Shown: piece after piece, positions 5,119 through 6,455 of the stretch
Layout of the letters: each line of letters starts with the position of its first letter
How positions within the stretch are numbered: position 1 is the first letter of the stretch
Assembly: GCA_041686095.1 (NCBI GenBank)
Contig: JAWLEN010000125.1
Location: forward strand, 1-6,455
Origin: WJMT01 sp041686095
Lineage (GTDB): Bacteria > Acidobacteriota > Aminicenantia > Aminicenantales > Aminicenantaceae
DNA length: 6,455 bases
Direction of reading: 5' to 3'
Program-made: the position numbers and the translations under genes
The notes under the pieces: generated by a model
The model's input: the letters and a program-made list of their open reading frames with translations, nothing else
Database searches by the model: none
What the model was told of the DNA's origin: nothing

Positions 5119-6255
5119 ATGGATTATCAGAAAAAGTTGGGGGCGCTTTTAAGAAAAGAAAGAGAATCTCTGGATTTGACTCTAACAGAAGTGTCCAAAA
5201 AATTGTATTTTAATCATTATCAGACTTTGAGCAGCATCGAAGTAGGGGAGAGGCAGGTTAAAGCATGGGAGCTTGCCAAATTGGCTGAAATCTATGGTAG
5301 AGACATTGATTATTTTTTGAATCTGGATACATCTCAGGAAAAAACCCGAATTCTCTGGAAGAGTCCGGAGGAAAGCACTCAGAAAAGCCTTATTGAACGG
5401 CAGTTTCTATTGATTTGCCGGTCTTATCAAAAACTTATGGAACTTCTAGGGGAAAATGAGCCAAAAAACACAGCGCTTAAATTCAAAATCGATAAACATG
5501 AACTGCTTTCTAGTAATGGATTTAAATACATAGAAGATCTGGCTTCCCATTACAGCCATCTTTTGAATTTGGGATGTCGGCCAGCCTGTTCCTTGAGCAA
5601 AATATTAGAGGAAAAGATGGGCATCAAGGTCATTTATCTGCCTATGGCTTCTGATATTTCACAAGGATGCACTGTTGATCAACATTTTGGAATGGCAGCT
5701 CTAATCAATGAAAATAATGCCCCCTGGAGACGCTCATTTGACCTGTGCTGCGAGTTTTTTCATCTTCTGACCTGGAACCTCTTTACAGAAGAAGAAATCT
5801 ATCAAAATCAAAAAATAGGGGAGAGCCGGGTTGAAAAATTAGCTGATGTGTTTGCTGCTGCTCTCCTTCTTCCGGAAAAAGAGCTCAGAGATGAGTTTGG
5901 GAGGCGGATTCTTGATAAATCCATAACTTATCTTAATTTGGTCCAGATCGCTCGGGATTTCTCTGTTCCTCTCGAGGCATTAATCTGGCGATTGTCCAAT
6001 CTGTATCTTCTAGATGAAGGAAATATTCGAGATTTTGACAAAAAATTCAGGCAGTCCAAATGGGCTGATACCACAAAGCCTCATGTTTCCTCCAAATATA
6101 TATCTTTGGCCATCAAAGCTTTCCTTTTAGGGAAAATCACCAAAGAAAATCTGTCTGACTATGTGAATGAGAATTACAGCTTAATTCCTGCGTTTTTAAG
6201 GAAGTATGGGTTTGATGAAAATGATGATTATTCTGTAGAATTCAAAACATCTTAA
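5119..6255 (+). CDS. XRE helix-turn-helix fused to ImmA/IrrE-type (COG2856) metallopeptidase domain, altered zinc motif
   Basis: From ATG 5119 the protein is 378 residues. The frame is open back to a TTG at 5065, but those 18 codons are AT-driven and lie before the helix-turn-helix. Residues about 6-67 are a Cro/C1-type HTH (LGALLRKERESL, LTEVSKKLYF, SSIEVGERQVKAWELAKLAEIYG). After a linker, residues about 155-255 are ImmA/IrrE-like: SFDLCCEFFHLLTW holds the HExxH site, and EKLADVFAAALLLP holds the second zinc helix (probable ligand Glu239). In this family the first motif normally reads L-A-H-E-x-x-H. Here it is Cys211-Glu212-x-x-His215, so one zinc ligand is changed to Cys. A C-terminal region (about 270-378) holds more helices. 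XRE-ImmA fusions act as stress-responsive regulators or predicted antitoxins. It lies 72 bases after the NTase on the same strand and is the likely third member of the cassette. No clear ribosome site precedes the ATG. Confidence 0.87.
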   Translation: MDYQKKLGALLRKERESLDLTLTEVSKKLYFNHYQTLSSIEVGERQVKAWELAKLAEIYGRDIDYFLNLDTSQEKTRILWKSPEESTQKSLIERQFLLICRSYQKLMELLGENEPKNTALKFKIDKHELLSSNGFKYIEDLASHYSHLLNLGCRPACSLSKILEEKMGIKVIYLPMASDISQGCTVDQHFGMAALINENNAPWRRSFDLCCEFFHLLTWNLFTEEEIYQNQKIGESRVEKLADVFAAALLLPEKELRDEFGRRILDKSITYLNLVQIARDFSVPLEALIWRLSNLYLLDEGNIRDFDKKFRQSKWADTTKPHVSSKYISLAIKAFLLGKITKENLSDYVNENYSLIPAFLRKYGFDENDDYSVEFKTS

Positions 6256-6300
6256 ATACCTTAATATTTTTCCACAATTGCACAAAATCTGAGCATTTGC

Positions 6301-6322
6301 GTTTTCCACAGCATGTGAAAAC
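6301..6322. terminator. Imperfect hairpin after the XRE/ImmA gene, possible weak terminator
   Basis: GTTTTC (6301-6306) pairs with GAAAAC (6317-6322), and ACA (6308-6310) with TGT (6314-6316), around a three-base loop and one bulged C. It lies 45 bases past the stop at 6255. No U-tract follows on the plus strand, so it is weak as an intrinsic terminator. Its left arm contains TTTTCCACA, also found at 6268-6276 in the same orientation. Nothing else in 6256-6414 looks coding. Confidence 0.25.
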
Positions 6323-6414
6323 TCATAACCCCTTTATTATCAGTGATTTATCTTTTTGGGAAATATTGTGTCGCATAAGGGTTATTATGTCAACTTTTAT
6401 TTATCACTTCTATT

Positions 6415-6455
6415 TTACGCTTTTTCTTTCAATTTCTCCAGCATCATCTCAAGAA
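6415..6455 (-). CDS. Possible C-terminal end of a convergent minus-strand gene (partial)
   Basis: Reading leftward from the window edge on the minus strand gives LEMMLEKLKEKA and then TAA (6415-6417). The lysine/glutamate-rich amphipathic ending is typical of a real protein tail, and convergent placement fits the 159-base gap after the XRE/ImmA gene. Thirteen codons are too few to identify a family or to exclude chance. Confidence 0.3.
   Translation of the reverse strand, partial: LEMMLEKLKEKA

Noticed and set aside
6268..6310. Replication origin suggested by near-DnaA boxes
   Set aside because: Only two imperfect boxes, and no dnaA, dnaN, parA or rep gene in the window.
6325..6385. ATAACCC (6325-6331) and GGGTTAT (6379-6385) as an inverted repeat or attachment site
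   Set aside because: Seven-base arms separated by 47 bases are expected by chance in AT-rich DNA, and no matching copy was noticed at the other end of the cassette.
1..6455. CRISPR array, tRNA or rRNA genes
   Set aside because: No set of regularly spaced repeats with unique spacers, and no tRNA cloverleaf or rRNA-like sequence was seen on either strand.

Overview
This looks like an accessory stretch of a bacterial chromosome. The permease style, the helix-turn-helix protein with a membrane anchor and FG-GAP-like calcium-loop motifs, and a remnant of a Ser/Thr protein kinase start together resemble Aminicenantes/Acidobacteria-type genomes. That placement is an inference from protein style, because no rRNA or marker gene is present. 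Base composition is moderate to AT-rich and falls sharply in GC between about 3900 and 5110.

Layout: (1) Positions 1-1382, minus strand, hold the first 460 codons of an FtsX/MacB-type ABC transporter permease that runs off the left edge. It is preceded by a near-perfect sigma-54 promoter (1409-1424), and dyad sequences that could bind an enhancer-binding protein lie at 1467-1548. (2) Positions 1615-2357, plus strand, hold a compact type II toxin-antitoxin operon: a Phd/YefM antitoxin and a PIN-domain (VapC-like) RNase toxin. A perfect 12-bp inverted repeat brackets its -10 box. (3) Positions 2470-2628 hold the first 31 codons of a Ser/Thr kinase, cut off inside the glycine-rich loop. (4) Positions 2598-3881, minus strand, hold a helix-turn-helix / transmembrane / FG-GAP-like protein whose promoter predicts a nearly leaderless mRNA. 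(5) Positions 4081-6255, plus strand, hold a three-gene cassette: a small winged-helix protein, a nucleotidyltransferase-fold protein, and an XRE helix-turn-helix protein fused to an ImmA/IrrE-type metallopeptidase domain. Three copies of TTGGTT at exact 21-bp intervals lie between its promoter and its first gene. (6) The right edge may hold the last codons of a convergent minus-strand gene.

How the genes may work together: the Phd/PIN pair is a self-contained stress or maintenance module. The winged-helix/nucleotidyltransferase pair has the layout of a regulator-antitoxin followed by a nucleotide-transferring toxin, as in AbiE/MNT-like systems. The XRE-ImmA protein directly downstream would be a third member able to bind DNA and cleave, or once cleave, a partner. 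In this copy the first histidine of its HExxH zinc motif is a cysteine. The three-gene cassette and its 21-bp repeats are the best candidates for something little described. Two toxin-antitoxin-like modules flanking a truncated kinase suggest a gene-turnover hot spot.
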